Notes: generated by a model from the sequence alone, not told the origin. Positions 16,602 to 26,576 are shown, numbered from the stretch's first letter. The stretch: 34,240 nucleotides of DNA from Acidobacteriota bacterium (GCA_021793595.1 JAJYSL010000028.1:1-34240); one strand, 5' to 3'. Numbers and translations are program-made.

Positions 16602-17438
16602 TTAATCCGTAATTGGATGCGTGAACCAGGAATTGACTTGGTTCCACCATCTATCGATCTTGTCATTTGCGCCTTTTGGGTTCTGGGCGATTGTTTGTGA
16701 AAGAGAAGCGATCCGCTTGCTCAAATTTTTTGCTTCGAACGGGCGATGCGCGGAGTGCCCGTTGGCGTACTGCTCCAGAGTAATGGAAGCTTCCTTGAGA
16801 GCCGCAGCCGCCTCACGATTGCGTCCGTTCATAATTGCAATCTCGGCTAAACCCAGATTTTCGCGGGCGGCAAGAAGTGGATACTCGGCCTGGACTTTCA
16901 TCACGACGAGTTCCTCTCCGATGCGACCCAGCGAGCTGGCGGCAGCTTGCGGATGATTGCTGCTCAAATCGGATTTTGCGGCGTCCAAACGGCTCCTAAC
17001 CTTGTTCAGGTCGAGGCCGACGAACGTGTATTGCGTTCCTGCCTCATCCACCGTGATGGGAGCTGACTTGCCGGGTTGCCGCATGCCGTCTTTGCGGGCC
17101 GCCAAAACCTGGCCAAGCACGGAGGTGTCGTCAAATTCCCAATACAACGGCACGATCCTAGACTGCCCGTATGCGTGGGGAAGAGCGGCGAGTTGATCGC
17201 GATACGACAACGCCTGGTTTATGTGCTCCATGGCTGTTTGCGTCTGATTGGCTGCCAGAGATTGTTTTGCCTGCTCGATTTGATCCAGGATACGAACTGC
17301 GAGATGTGCGGACTGCCGATTGGCTGGCTGCGACGCTGCCTTGGCCGGGCTACTAGTCACATTGTCGATCGGTGCGGCATTAAGAACGGAGGTTGCCAGT
17401 GCTACGCAGAGTACCGGCATAATAAATCTCAATCGCAT
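16602..17438 (-). CDS. Exported helical-repeat protein, YfdX-like
   Basis: A 278-residue protein with a signal peptide (MRLRFIMPVLCVALATSVLNA), then an almost wholly helical body. Two similar halves are visible: QIEQAKQSLAANQTQTAMEHINQAL (about 58-82) and NKVRSRLDAAKSDLSSNHPQ with LAEIAIMNGRNREAAAALKEA (about 150-220). Alternation of long helices with Ala-rich A-x-x-x-L patterns resembles the periplasmic YfdX family, linked in enterobacteria to acid and stress response. The match is by pattern only and should be treated as tentative. ATG 17438 is chosen because AGAGG lies 7 nt upstream; an in-frame upstream start at 17453 precedes it. The last residues include WWNQVNSWFTHPITD. Confidence 0.6.
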   Translation of the reverse strand: MRLRFIMPVLCVALATSVLNAAPIDNVTSSPAKAASQPANRQSAHLAVRILDQIEQAKQSLAANQTQTAMEHINQALSYRDQLAALPHAYGQSRIVPLYWEFDDTSVLGQVLAARKDGMRQPGKSAPITVDEAGTQYTFVGLDLNKVRSRLDAAKSDLSSNHPQAAASSLGRIGEELVVMKVQAEYPLLAARENLGLAEIAIMNGRNREAAAALKEASITLEQYANGHSAHRPFEAKNLSKRIASLSQTIAQNPKGANDKIDRWWNQVNSWFTHPITD

Positions 17439-17526
17439 GGATGTTCCTCTCATTTCATCAACTGATTTGAGTTCAAGATGCTAATTAATAAGATGCCGGG
17501 AAACTGGTTGAAAGGCAATGGCAAGC

Positions 17527-17554
17527 AAAGGCCCTGCATCGCTGCAGGGCCTTT
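17527..17554 (-). terminator. groEL terminator, also effective-looking on the plus strand
   Basis: AAAGGCCCTGCA (17527-17538), TCGC loop, TGCAGGGCCTTT (17543-17554): a perfect 12-bp stem with A-run and T-run flanks on both strands. It lies 62 nt past the groEL stop and has the form of an intrinsic terminator that could also work in the other direction. Confidence 0.8.
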
Positions 17555-17615
17555 TGTGTCTATGCGTCGAGGGCGTGGTTGTTTGGATGCGTAGTTCTTC
17601 GCTGGAGGCGAAGTT

Positions 17616-19343
<1,728 letters not shown>

Positions 19344-19402
19344 TTATGGAGCTGTGTTACTTACTGCCGGGCACAAAAAAAGCGAGACGACTGGGGCCAC
19401 GC

Positions 19403-19723
19403 TTACTTCTTGTGCAGGATGCCGAGAATTTCTTCTTCCCTCATGATGAGGAAGTCCTCGCCATCGATTTTGATTTCCGTTCCGGAATACTTTCCGAACA
19501 GGACATGGTCGCCAGCCTTGACGTCCAGGGGGAAAACTTTGCCTTCATCGTTTGATTTGCCCTTACCGACGGCGATGATTTCGCCTTCCTGAGGCTTTTC
19601 TTTTGCGGAGTCGGGGATGATGATGCCACCACGGACTGTTTCGCCTTCTTCAATGCGACGGACGACTACACGATCATGTAGCGGCGTCAGAGACGTAGCT
19701 ACTGAGGTTTTTGCACTTGCCAT
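19403..19723 (-). CDS. groS: Co-chaperonin GroES (Hsp10)
   Basis: Seven-subunit lid of the GroEL chamber. 106 residues, slightly longer than usual at the N-terminus ([20 protein letters not shown]). Family motifs: [52 protein letters not shown], and ILGILHKK at the end. AAGGAG lies 9 nt upstream of ATG 19723; the open frame reaching 19828 includes promoter sequence and is not used. First gene of the groESL operon, preceded by CIRCE at 19822-19848. Confidence 0.97.
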   Translation of the reverse strand: MASAKTSVATSLTPLHDRVVVRRIEEGETVRGGIIIPDSAKEKPQEGEIIAVGKGKSNDEGKVFPLDVKAGDHVLFGKYSGTEIKIDGEDFLIMREEEILGILHKK

Positions 19724-19821
19724 AATACATTTCTCCTTATTCTTTAACGATTTGCGTTGCGAACCTTGCGAATAGACCCGATATGAAGCGGAAGAGTGTG
19801 GGTCCTTCGAGCGTGCGGCAA

Positions 19822-19848
19822 TTAGCACTCCTTGCCTGCGAGTGCTAG
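19822..19848 (-). promoter_or_regulatory. CIRCE operator (HrcA-binding site)
   Basis: TTAGCACTC, 9-nt spacer, GAGTGCTAG: the consensus is TTAGCACTC-N9-GAGTGCTAA, so 17 of 18 arm positions match, with only the outermost base different. It sits 99 nt upstream of the groES start and overlaps the predicted -10 box. This implies repression of groESL by HrcA until heat or folding stress titrates it; the hrcA gene itself is not in the window. Confidence 0.92.
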
Positions 19849-19876
19849 ATTAGGCTGTTCGGGTGACGCTTGTCAA
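19847..19876 (-). promoter_or_regulatory. sigma70-like groESL promoter
   Basis: On the minus strand TTGACA (19871-19876) is followed after 18 nt by TAATCT (19847-19852). The -35 matches the consensus perfectly and the -10 is weak. Its position immediately upstream of and touching CIRCE is that expected for an HrcA-controlled promoter. Confidence 0.6.
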
Positions 19877-19991
19877 GCATTTCTAGTAAATATTAGTGTA
19901 AATCACTCAGGTTTTCTTCGCGTCAATTTGTATCTAAAAATGGTTGGCAAGTCCAGAGGACTTTCTCTCAAAACCTGCCACTACCTTTGAA

Positions 19992-20432
19992 GGTCGTCGA
20001 CGGCTGCTATCTGGACCGCTTGTGATTCGCTCGGGAAGTGACTCTGCTGCCCAGACAATGGGAATGGTTGGCTACTCAAACGGGAGGCGCATCCGCCGCC
20101 CTCCGGCGACTGGTTGAAGAAGCTCGACGGTCAGGCGGGTTGCGCCAGCAAAGACGGGCCGCCCAGGAGGCAGCCTATCAATTCATGAGAGGGATCGCAG
20201 GGGACTTGCCCGGATATGAAGAGAGTTTACGGGCACTCTTTGCGGACGATCAAGGAAAACTGGAGCCGTGTAAGCGGCGTGGCCCGAAGATATCCGGGCT
20301 TATGCTCTCCGTCTGGTCTTCGGTTCATCGAATCCATCCGTGGAAGAAGGGCGGTATGAAGAGGGCGATGAATACGAGAGAACGGCTCGTCGCAATCGAC
20401 GGACTCCCCGACCATCTCCCGATCCGCAATGA
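19992..20432 (+). pseudogene. DUF2239-family pseudogene, 5' truncated and frameshifted
   Basis: The frame from GTG 20038 translates as VTLLPRQWEWLATQTGGASA followed by ALRRLVEEARR, AAQEAAYQFMRGIAGDLPGY and EESLRALFADD, the conserved core of the DUF2239 family. In the same frame just upstream of that GTG the codons read FAREV, as expected for the family, but a TGA precedes them; GRRRL, another family segment, sits in a different frame near 19992. After about 20260 the conserved ending WPEDIRAYALRLVFGS appears in a further frame and ends at TGA 20430-20432, while the original frame runs on to 20451 without family similarity. So at least two frame changes are present and the N-terminal part (about 90-100 residues) is missing. 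DUF2239 has no known function. Confidence 0.65.
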
Positions 20433-20481
20433 ATCGATCGCGCGTGCGTGAGGCGTCGTAAATAAGAGTTAAAATTGGGCC

Positions 20482-21000
20482 ATGTGTAGATTTCAGGATC
20501 GTTGCATTGCAGCCGTGATTGTCGTGGCAGCGGCTTTGTTGGCGTCGCCCTCCAGCCATGCGGATCGTCACAGAAAATACAAGCCTCCACCGCCGATGTC
20601 GAAGGTGACGGTGACGGTGTTGCGCGCGGCCGACGGCAAGCCGCTGAAAAATGCGGCCGTGGTCTTTCATCCTGCGCTGGGAGATACGCAGGAAGGGAAC
20701 ATGGAACTGAAGACCAACGATGAGGGTGTGGCGACCCTGAGCATTGTTCCGACTGGCTCCGAGGTGCTGGTGCAGGTCATCATGAACGGCTATCGGACCT
20801 TCGGAAAGAAGTACGATGTGCCGGGGCCGGAGAAGTCAATCACCATCAAACTGCTGCCGCCGGACCAGCAATATTCCATCTACACGAAAAACAATCCGAA
20901 CGCCGATATGCAGGATAACGCTCCCAAAGCACAAATGGGTCACGCCGAGCCGACTGACAGCCCGCTGCTGGAGCCTGCTCCGAAGAAGAAGAAAGATTAG
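20482..21000 (+). CDS. Secreted protein with carboxypeptidase-regulatory/Ig-like fold
   Basis: A 172-residue protein with a signal peptide (about 1-27, AAVIVVAAALLASPSSHADR), a single beta-rich domain (about 40-130) containing VTVTVLRAADGKPLKNAAVV, a DEGVATLSIVPTGSEVLVQV segment and an SITIKLLPPD strand, and a charged low-complexity tail ending KKKKD. The pattern 'GKPLKNAAV...GVATL...' is typical of carboxypeptidase-regulatory-like (CarboxypepD_reg/DUF4198-type) domains in envelope proteins. Only a weak Shine-Dalgarno precedes the ATG. It may be co-transcribed with the SDR gene 53 bp downstream. Function unknown. Confidence 0.75.
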   Translation: MCRFQDRCIAAVIVVAAALLASPSSHADRHRKYKPPPPMSKVTVTVLRAADGKPLKNAAVVFHPALGDTQEGNMELKTNDEGVATLSIVPTGSEVLVQVIMNGYRTFGKKYDVPGPEKSITIKLLPPDQQYSIYTKNNPNADMQDNAPKAQMGHAEPTDSPLLEPAPKKKKD

Positions 21001-21053
21001 CCGGCCGCGCAAGCGCGGCTGTGAGAGGACAGTGACGTTCGGGTGACATCGTC

Positions 21054-21779
21054 ATGCATGTGTTAAATGGAAAGGTCGCGCTGGTTACAGGCGCGGCGCG
21101 GAAGATTGGCCGGGTTTTGGCGCATACCCTGGCCGATTCCGGTGCGGATGTCGCCATTACCTATCGAGAATCCGACGTGGCGGCCGAGCAGACACTGCGG
21201 GAACTAGGATTGTCCGGTCAGAGGTCGATGGCGCTACGCTGCGATGTACGGGACCCTGCCTCGGTGCGCGCCACGGTGGCGGCGGTGGTCGATGAGTTCG
21301 GCCGGCTGGATTTGCTTGTCAACAATGCAGGCATGTTTGCGACGGCACCGCTGGAGTCCATCACGGTCGAACAATGGGACCAGATGTTCGAGACGAATAC
21401 ACGCGGCGCATTCCTTATGGCGCAAGCCGCGCATCCCCACTTGAAGGCCAATCACGGCCGAATCATCAATATCGGTTCCTTGGGCGGCTTGCATCCATGG
21501 GCGACGCACGCGCACTACTCCACATCGAAGGCGGCGCTGCACATGCTTACGCAGACGATGTCCAAAGCGTTTGCGCCGGAGATCAGCGTGAATTGCGTTG
21601 CGCCTGGCATGATTACCAACGGAGAAGTGCATGCGGATTACGAGCATTTCGCCGCCAAAACTCCCATGCGACGCAACGGCAAGCCGGAGGAAGTGGCGGC
21701 CGCGGTGTTGTTCTTCGCGACTGGACCCCATTTCATTACAGGACAGATTCTCGGTGTCGACGGCGGACTTGGACTCTAA
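21054..21779 (+). CDS. Short-chain dehydrogenase/reductase (FabG-like)
   Basis: NAD(P)-dependent oxidoreductase of the classical SDR family, 241 residues. Cofactor motif TGAARKIG (12-19), NNAG (90-93), and catalytic S142, Y155 and K159 (HYSTSKAAL) are all present; VAPGMI and the terminal GQILGVDGGLGL are typical of 3-oxoacyl-ACP reductase-like enzymes. The glycine motif is TGxxxxIG rather than TGxxxGIG (Lys in place of the middle Gly), as seen in pteridine-reductase-like SDRs, so a FabG role is not assured. It follows the secreted-protein gene and precedes the GH47 gene by 139 bp. Confidence 0.9.
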   Translation: MHVLNGKVALVTGAARKIGRVLAHTLADSGADVAITYRESDVAAEQTLRELGLSGQRSMALRCDVRDPASVRATVAAVVDEFGRLDLLVNNAGMFATAPLESITVEQWDQMFETNTRGAFLMAQAAHPHLKANHGRIINIGSLGGLHPWATHAHYSTSKAALHMLTQTMSKAFAPEISVNCVAPGMITNGEVHADYEHFAAKTPMRRNGKPEEVAAAVLFFATGPHFITGQILGVDGGLGL

Positions 21780-21918
21780 GTCACAATCGTGACTTCAAAC
21801 TGTAGCATGCACGGGCTGACGGCCGGCCTCGTTTTGCGATGCCACGGCAGATTGATATCTGGCCTGATAGAAACCCAGAACCAACCTCTTCAACGAATTT
21901 GGGGTTCAGGAGGATTGC

Positions 21919-23430
21919 ATGGATTTCCGCTACTGTTTCAGCAGTCAAAGAATACAAACTACCTGTACTTTTGACAGGCATTCAGAACGCGAAATTCGAT
22001 CGCGCACAGGGATGGCGTCGGTGCTGGTTCTGTTGCTACTGTTCGGTGTTGGATCGGCGCCGGAGCGCGCACAGGCCATCTCGAAGGCAGCTTCATCCGC
22101 TGCAACTTCGATGACGCAGGTGGAAAAGGCTGCTTTGGCCAACCAGGTACGTCAACAATGTCTACATGCGTGGAACGGCTACCGCAAATATGCCTGGGGA
22201 CACGATGCGCTGAAGCCGCTGAGCCGTCAGCCATTCGACTGGTACTCGCATTCGCTGCTGATGACGCCGGTGGACGGTCTGGACACGATGATTCTGATGG
22301 GGCTGAATCCGCAGGCTAACGAAGCGCGAAAACTGATCGATACGCAGCTGAACTTCAACCAGGACATGTATGTGAAGGATTTTGAGATCACGATCCGGTT
22401 GATGGGAGGTTTGTTGTCGGGTTATGAGTTGACCGGGGACAAACGATTGCTGGCGCTGGCGGACGATCTGGGTACACGCATGCTGCCGATGTTCCACTCA
22501 CCAACGGGCATGCCGTATGAATATGTGAATCTGCGCACCGGCGCTGTGCGCGGAGTCAACAGCAATCCCGCGGAGGTGGGAAGCATGTTGATTGAATACG
22601 GCGTGCTGTCGCGGTTGACCGGAAAGCCGATGTACTACGACAAAGCCAAGCGGGCGGTGGTTGCGCTGTATCAGCGTCAGTCCGCGATTGGGTTGGTCGG
22701 TTCCGGCATCAACGTGGAAACCGGCAAATGGACGGACAATACGGCCGGTATCGAGGGCGGGATCGATTCCTATTACGAATATCTATTGAAAGCGGCGATT
22801 CTTTTTCATGATCCGGACTGCGAGCGCATGTGGCAGCACAGTCTGGTTGCCATCAACAAATACCTGGCGGATCAGAGGCCGGACGGCCTGTGGTACGGAC
22901 AGGCGGACATGAATACCGGGGCCAGAACCACGACGTACTACGGCGCGCTGGACGCTTTTTTCCCCGCGGTGCTGGCTCTTTCTAACGGCCTGAATCGCGC
23001 GGCCCGACTGCAGGATTCCGGCTATGCCATGTGGAACCTTGCCGGGGTGGAGCCGGACCAACTGAATTATGTAACCATGACGATTACAAATCCGGAATAT
23101 CCGCTGCGGCCGGAAATCATCGAATCCACCTACTATCTGTACAGCTATACGCACGATCCCAAGTATCTCGTGATGGGAAAAACGTATCTGGATGCGCTGA
23201 TGAAGTATTGCCGCACGAACGACGGATACACCGCCCTGGCGGATGTGCGGAGCAAGAGAAAATCCGATGCGATGGAAAGCTATTTTTTCGCAGAGACATT
23301 GAAATATCTTTACCTGCTTTTTGCGCCTCCATCCACGCTGAATTTTCAGTCAGTCATTTTCAACACGGAAGCCCATCCAATGCAACGCGACTTTAGGGTT
23401 GTGGCTGGCATTTCAAGAAAGAGGAAATAG
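21919..23430 (+). CDS. Glycoside hydrolase family 47 alpha-1,2-mannosidase-like enzyme
   Basis: Family 47 enzymes are Ca2+-dependent inverting alpha-1,2-mannosidases, best known from eukaryotic N-glycan trimming. This 503-residue protein has a hydrophobic segment (about 31-45, MASVLVLLLLFGVG) suggesting export or a membrane anchor. All family marks are visible: WNGYRKYAWGHDALKPLS (85-102), PVDGLDTM, catalytic Glu in DFEITIRLMGGLLSGYELTG (E156), GIDSYYEYLLKA with D283, RPEIIES with E399 and E402, and NTEAHP (482-487), whose Thr binds Ca2+. AGGAGG lies 5 nt upstream of ATG 21919. Both neighbours are unrelated, so it stands as a lone gene. It may act on mannose-containing polymers outside the cytoplasm. 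Confidence 0.93.
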   Translation: MDFRYCFSSQRIQTTCTFDRHSEREIRSRTGMASVLVLLLLFGVGSAPERAQAISKAASSAATSMTQVEKAALANQVRQQCLHAWNGYRKYAWGHDALKPLSRQPFDWYSHSLLMTPVDGLDTMILMGLNPQANEARKLIDTQLNFNQDMYVKDFEITIRLMGGLLSGYELTGDKRLLALADDLGTRMLPMFHSPTGMPYEYVNLRTGAVRGVNSNPAEVGSMLIEYGVLSRLTGKPMYYDKAKRAVVALYQRQSAIGLVGSGINVETGKWTDNTAGIEGGIDSYYEYLLKAAILFHDPDCERMWQHSLVAINKYLADQRPDGLWYGQADMNTGARTTTYYGALDAFFPAVLALSNGLNRAARLQDSGYAMWNLAGVEPDQLNYVTMTITNPEYPLRPEIIESTYYLYSYTHDPKYLVMGKTYLDALMKYCRTNDGYTALADVRSKRKSDAMESYFFAETLKYLYLLFAPPSTLNFQSVIFNTEAHPMQRDFRVVAGISRKRK

Positions 23431-23520
23431 CCCCTGTCGATCGAACCGGCATTCATGCGATGTCGATGGGCAGATTCGGCTTATAGCCGTTGGAACCGCG
23501 GAGCCGGTTGGGGGGCTGGC

Positions 23521-24039
23521 TCAGCGGGATTTGCTCTGTTGAGGAGCTAATCCAAGGTTTCTGGCATCTTCCAATTGCTGCTCAAGCTGCGGGAGCAGTC
23601 CCTGCGCCATCTTCTTCAGCCACTCATTTGCGTCTGGCTGATCGATGTAGTGTTGGTACATCCGGATTGTGGATGAGAAGGAAGAAATCATTTCACTCCG
23701 AAACGTATCATCGACGTTTTTCGCATTTTTCAGCGCATCCAACTGACGCTGGCCGCTAGGCGATACACCGCTGGGTATCTGCATCGTGGTGTTCTGGCCC
23801 GCGACTGTGGATTGCAGTTCACCACTGTTCTCGGTTTGAGCGTTGGCGATATCCAAGGCATAGTGTCGATACTCAGGATTGCTGCTGTATTGATTCGCGA
23901 GCAGGGATGCGTGAATTTGAAAGTTCATGGACTGGGCCGCATCCGTTACAAACGCCTTGTCGATATTCGAAAGTTGTCCGAAAGCCGCAGGTACGAGTCC
24001 CGCGATGCACGCCGCAACCAGAAAGAATCTACCTGCCAT
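23521..24039 (-). CDS. DUF4142-domain exported protein
   Basis: A 172-residue protein with a signal peptide (MAGRFFLVAACIAGLVPAAFG) and a helical ferritin-like DUF4142 domain: NIDKAFVTDAAQSMNFQIHA (about 27-46), NPEYRHYALDIANAQTENSG, and a second helical pair around SSFSSTIRMYQHYIDQP and LLPQLEQQLEDARNLG. Members are usually periplasmic and of unknown function. ATG 24039 is preferred because GGGAG lies 10 nt upstream; a GTG at 24063 is in frame but lies upstream of that site. It converges with the GH47 gene. Confidence 0.82.
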   Translation of the reverse strand: MAGRFFLVAACIAGLVPAAFGQLSNIDKAFVTDAAQSMNFQIHASLLANQYSSNPEYRHYALDIANAQTENSGELQSTVAGQNTTMQIPSGVSPSGQRQLDALKNAKNVDDTFRSEMISSFSSTIRMYQHYIDQPDANEWLKKMAQGLLPQLEQQLEDARNLGLAPQQSKSR

Positions 24040-24361
24040 TTTGTTCAATCTCCCTTGCTTCACTTGGAGCCAATTCAGAAACTTACGGTTGCCTTGAGAC
24101 TCGGATCCTTCGCTTAGGATACCGGACTGTCCAGAGCCGCATCCAGAATCGCTGTGTCAGAACTGCGTCATAGTGTGGCCAAAAGTACTCACGTTTCTGG
24201 TGGACTTCAAAACATGTTTCTTCTGCTTTGCTAGTTAGCCACCCACAATCGAAAATCTGCCACTGTCCGAACGAGGGGAACTCCACTTCGATGCTGCAGT
24301 CCTGGGCGCTGTGGGCTCTGGAACGATTCCGGCATAGGTAATAATGGATCGCAGGAATCCT
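24040..24361. other. Gene-free divergent spacer between the DUF4142 gene and purU
   Basis: About 320 bp between two divergent starts. The only open frames crossing it are antisense continuations of neighbouring genes. An ATCCT/AGGAT hairpin lies near 24102-24118. No clear promoter, riboswitch or small gene was recognised. Confidence 0.4.
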
Positions 24362-25219
24362 ATGTCCAAAACTGCTATTTTGCTGATCGACTGTCCAGAC
24401 CGGAAAGGCCTGGTGGCTGCCATTGCGAATTTTCTTGTTCACGAATACGACGCCAACGTTTTGAATGCGGACCAGCACCAAGATGTCGATCTGGGATTGT
24501 TCTTTATGAGGGTCGAATTCAGCACCGAAAAAGCGGATTGTGACGGGGCGCAGTTTCAGCGCGCGTTCGGTCCGTTGGCGGAACGGTTGCGGCTGAACTG
24601 GCGTCTCCATTTCGCGGAGGCTCCCGAGAACGTGGCAATCTTCGTGTCGCAGTATCTGCATTGCCTGGCAGATCTGCTGTATCGCCATCAAAGCGGGGAG
24701 TTTCGCAGCCAGCTATCGATGATTGTAAGCAATCATGAAAATGCGAGAGCGCTGGCCGAGTTTTACCAGGTTCCGTTTCACCACCTGCCGACGCAGGCCG
24801 GGATGCGAGAGCTGGTGGAAGAGAAACAAATGGGATTGCTGGCAGAAAACAATGTGGATCTGGTGGTGCTGGCGCGCTACATGCAAGTATTGTCACCGAA
24901 GTTTGTGGCCGCGTACCCGCAAAAAATCATCAATGTGCATCACTCCTTTTTGCCGGCATTCACGGGAGCGAAACCTTACCACGCGGCGTTTGCACGGGGA
25001 GTGAAATTGATTGGCGCCACCAGCCATTACGTGACCGAGATTCTGGACGATGGACCGATCATTGAGCAGGATGTCGCACGAGTATCGCAGAACGATCAAC
25101 TGCCGGGTTTAATCCAAAAAGGGCGTGACCTGGAGCGAATGGTTTTGTCGCGTGCGGTGCAGTGGCATCTGGCACGTCGCATCCTTTGCTACGCCAACAA
25201 GACGGTGATTTTCGCTTGA
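24362..25219 (+). CDS. purU: Formyltetrahydrofolate deformylase
   Basis: Hydrolyses 10-formyl-tetrahydrofolate to tetrahydrofolate and formate, balancing one-carbon pools and supplying formate for purine synthesis. 285 residues: an N-terminal ACT domain (TAILLIDCPDRKGLVAAIAN, about 4-75) and a formyltransferase-fold domain with ARYMQVLSPKF, INVHHSFLPAFTGAKPYH and GATSHYVTEILDDGPIIEQDV; the latter carry the Asn/His/Asp catalytic set of the family. ATG 24362 is chosen because AGGA lies 5 nt upstream; an in-frame ATG at 24344 would add six residues. A stem at 25228-25248 follows the stop codon. Confidence 0.96.
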   Translation: MSKTAILLIDCPDRKGLVAAIANFLVHEYDANVLNADQHQDVDLGLFFMRVEFSTEKADCDGAQFQRAFGPLAERLRLNWRLHFAEAPENVAIFVSQYLHCLADLLYRHQSGEFRSQLSMIVSNHENARALAEFYQVPFHHLPTQAGMRELVEEKQMGLLAENNVDLVVLARYMQVLSPKFVAAYPQKIINVHHSFLPAFTGAKPYHAAFARGVKLIGATSHYVTEILDDGPIIEQDVARVSQNDQLPGLIQKGRDLERMVLSRAVQWHLARRILCYANKTVIFA

Positions 25220-25227
25220 ATTGAAGT

Positions 25228-25248
25228 TGCGCCCGCATCGAGGGCGCA
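25228..25248 (+). terminator. Stem-loop 9 nt after purU
   Basis: TGCGCCC (25228-25234), 7-nt loop, GGGCGCA (25242-25248), a perfect 7-bp stem between convergent genes. It lacks a following T-run, so it is more likely an RNA end-stabiliser or a factor-assisted terminator than a classical one. Confidence 0.4.
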
Positions 25249-25270
25249 GGTGGGCAGAATTGCGTTTCAG

Positions 25271-25729
25271 CTACGGCAAGAGCGGAATAATGCTGGGTGT
25301 CAGTGAATCCGAACTACATTCGAGAATTCCGAGAGTGACGGGGAGAGTGAAGCGGCGTGGGCCAGCACTCCCTGGATTGAAGTAGAGAACGCCGTCGGTC
25401 CAGGAAATCTCCGGCTGATGCGAGTGGCCGAAGATCACGACAGCGATGCCGGCGGCGTGTGGATGCATATCCAGATCCTCGCGGACATGAAGCATGTAGA
25501 TCAGTTTTCCATCGAGATCAATGGTCTCAGTTGCAGGCAGTTTACCGCAGGCGCCCTCATGGTCCACGTTGCCGCGAATCGCCGTGAGCGGTGCGATGTT
25601 CCGCAGAGCATCGAGAATGGCGTCGTTGCCGACGTCACCGGCATGCAGGATGCGGGCGCAACCGGCGAGTGCGTGGATGGCTTCTGGACGCAACAACCCA
25701 TGAGTGTCGGAGATGACGCCAATCCGCAT
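25271..25729 (-). CDS. YfcE/MJ0936-type metallophosphoesterase
   Basis: Small calcineurin-like phosphoesterase, 152 residues, with the metal-binding motifs GVISDTHG (3-10), HAGDVGN (about 29-35), RGNVDHE (GNxDxE variant of GNCD) and FGHSHQPEI. Members are phosphodiesterases active on artificial substrates; the natural substrate is unknown. The start ATG 25729 lies 1 nt after the permease stop (25731), so the gene is probably translated by coupling; no independent Shine-Dalgarno is visible. The longer open frame back to 25870 overlaps the permease and is rejected. Confidence 0.9.
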   Translation of the reverse strand: MRIGVISDTHGLLRPEAIHALAGCARILHAGDVGNDAILDALRNIAPLTAIRGNVDHEGACGKLPATETIDLDGKLIYMLHVREDLDMHPHAAGIAVVIFGHSHQPEISWTDGVLYFNPGSAGPRRFTLPVTLGILECSSDSLTPSIIPLLP

Positions 25730-25730
25730 G

Positions 25731-26576
25731 CTAGTAGTTTGCGCCAACACTGACGGCGACGCGAGTGCGTGGATCGAGTTGATCTCGCAGGCTGTCGCCG
25801 ATAAAGTTGAAGGACAAAACCGCCAGCATGATGGCGATGGCCGGAAAGACGACCATGTGGGGCGCGTCAAATAAATGGGCGCGGGCGTCGTTCAGCATCA
25901 CGCCCCAGCTGGGCATGGGCGGCGGCACACCGAGTCCGAGAAAGCTAAGAGTGGCTTCCGCCAAAATGGTTCCGGCCATGCCGATGGCGGCTTGCACCAT
26001 GACAGGTTGAATGATGTTTGGCAGAATGTGGCGGGTGATGATTCGCAGATTTGACGCTCCGATGGCGCGGGCAGCCTCGACAAATTCTCGCTCGCGGACG
26101 GCCAGAACCTGAGCGCGGACCAGGCGCGCGTAACCCACCCAGCCGGTAATCGAGAGGGCCAGAATCAAGTTAGTCATTCCTGGGCCGAGGAAGGCAACCA
26201 GCGCAATCGCGATCAAGATTCCGGGCAACGCCATGAACGTGTTCATAACCAAAACGTTCAAAAACCCGTCGAGCCAACCACCATAAAATCCAGCGATGGA
26301 GCCAAAAATGACGCCAAAGAACAGCGCGATCGACACGACCGAAGTTGCAACGAAGAGCGAGATGCGAGTGCCGTAGATGACGCGGGAGAGGATGTCCCGG
26401 CCCAATTCATCGGTGCCAAACCAGTGGATAGCAGAAGGGGATTGCAGCCGCGAATGCAGGTGGATCGCGGCAGGGTCGAAGGGTGCGATCCAGGGGGCAA
26501 AAATGGCCAGTGCGACAAAGACAGCTAACAGAATCATGCCAAAGATCGCGAGTGGCTGAAAGCGCAGGGACTGCAT
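25731..26576 (-). CDS. DppC/OppC-type ABC transporter permease
   Basis: Inner-membrane permease of a peptide-type importer, 281 residues, about six membrane segments (10-30, 75-98, 110-130, 137-160, 195-215, 245-262). HWFGTDELGRDILSRVIYG (51-69) is the N-terminal signature of the OppC branch, and EAARAIGASNLRIITRHILPN (167-187) is the ATPase-contacting EAA loop. A full importer needs a DppB-type partner, ATPases and a binding protein, and none is adjacent; a DppF-like ATPase lies at 14781-15584. It is divergent from the glycosyltransferase gene and followed 1 nt later by the phosphoesterase gene. Confidence 0.92.
   Translation of the reverse strand: MQSLRFQPLAIFGMILLAVFVALAIFAPWIAPFDPAAIHLHSRLQSPSAIHWFGTDELGRDILSRVIYGTRISLFVATSVVSIALFFGVIFGSIAGFYGGWLDGFLNVLVMNTFMALPGILIAIALVAFLGPGMTNLILALSITGWVGYARLVRAQVLAVREREFVEAARAIGASNLRIITRHILPNIIQPVMVQAAIGMAGTILAEATLSFLGLGVPPPMPSWGVMLNDARAHLFDAPHMVVFPAIAIMLAVLSFNFIGDSLRDQLDPRTRVAVSVGANY

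Noticed and set aside
24083..24691. 202-residue minus-strand frame across the purU start
   Set aside because: Antisense to the firm purU gene; the frame has no domain or plausible Shine-Dalgarno.
25731..25870. N-terminal extension of the phosphoesterase
   Set aside because: The extra residues overlap the permease coding sequence; family proteins start at MRIGVISDTHG (25729).
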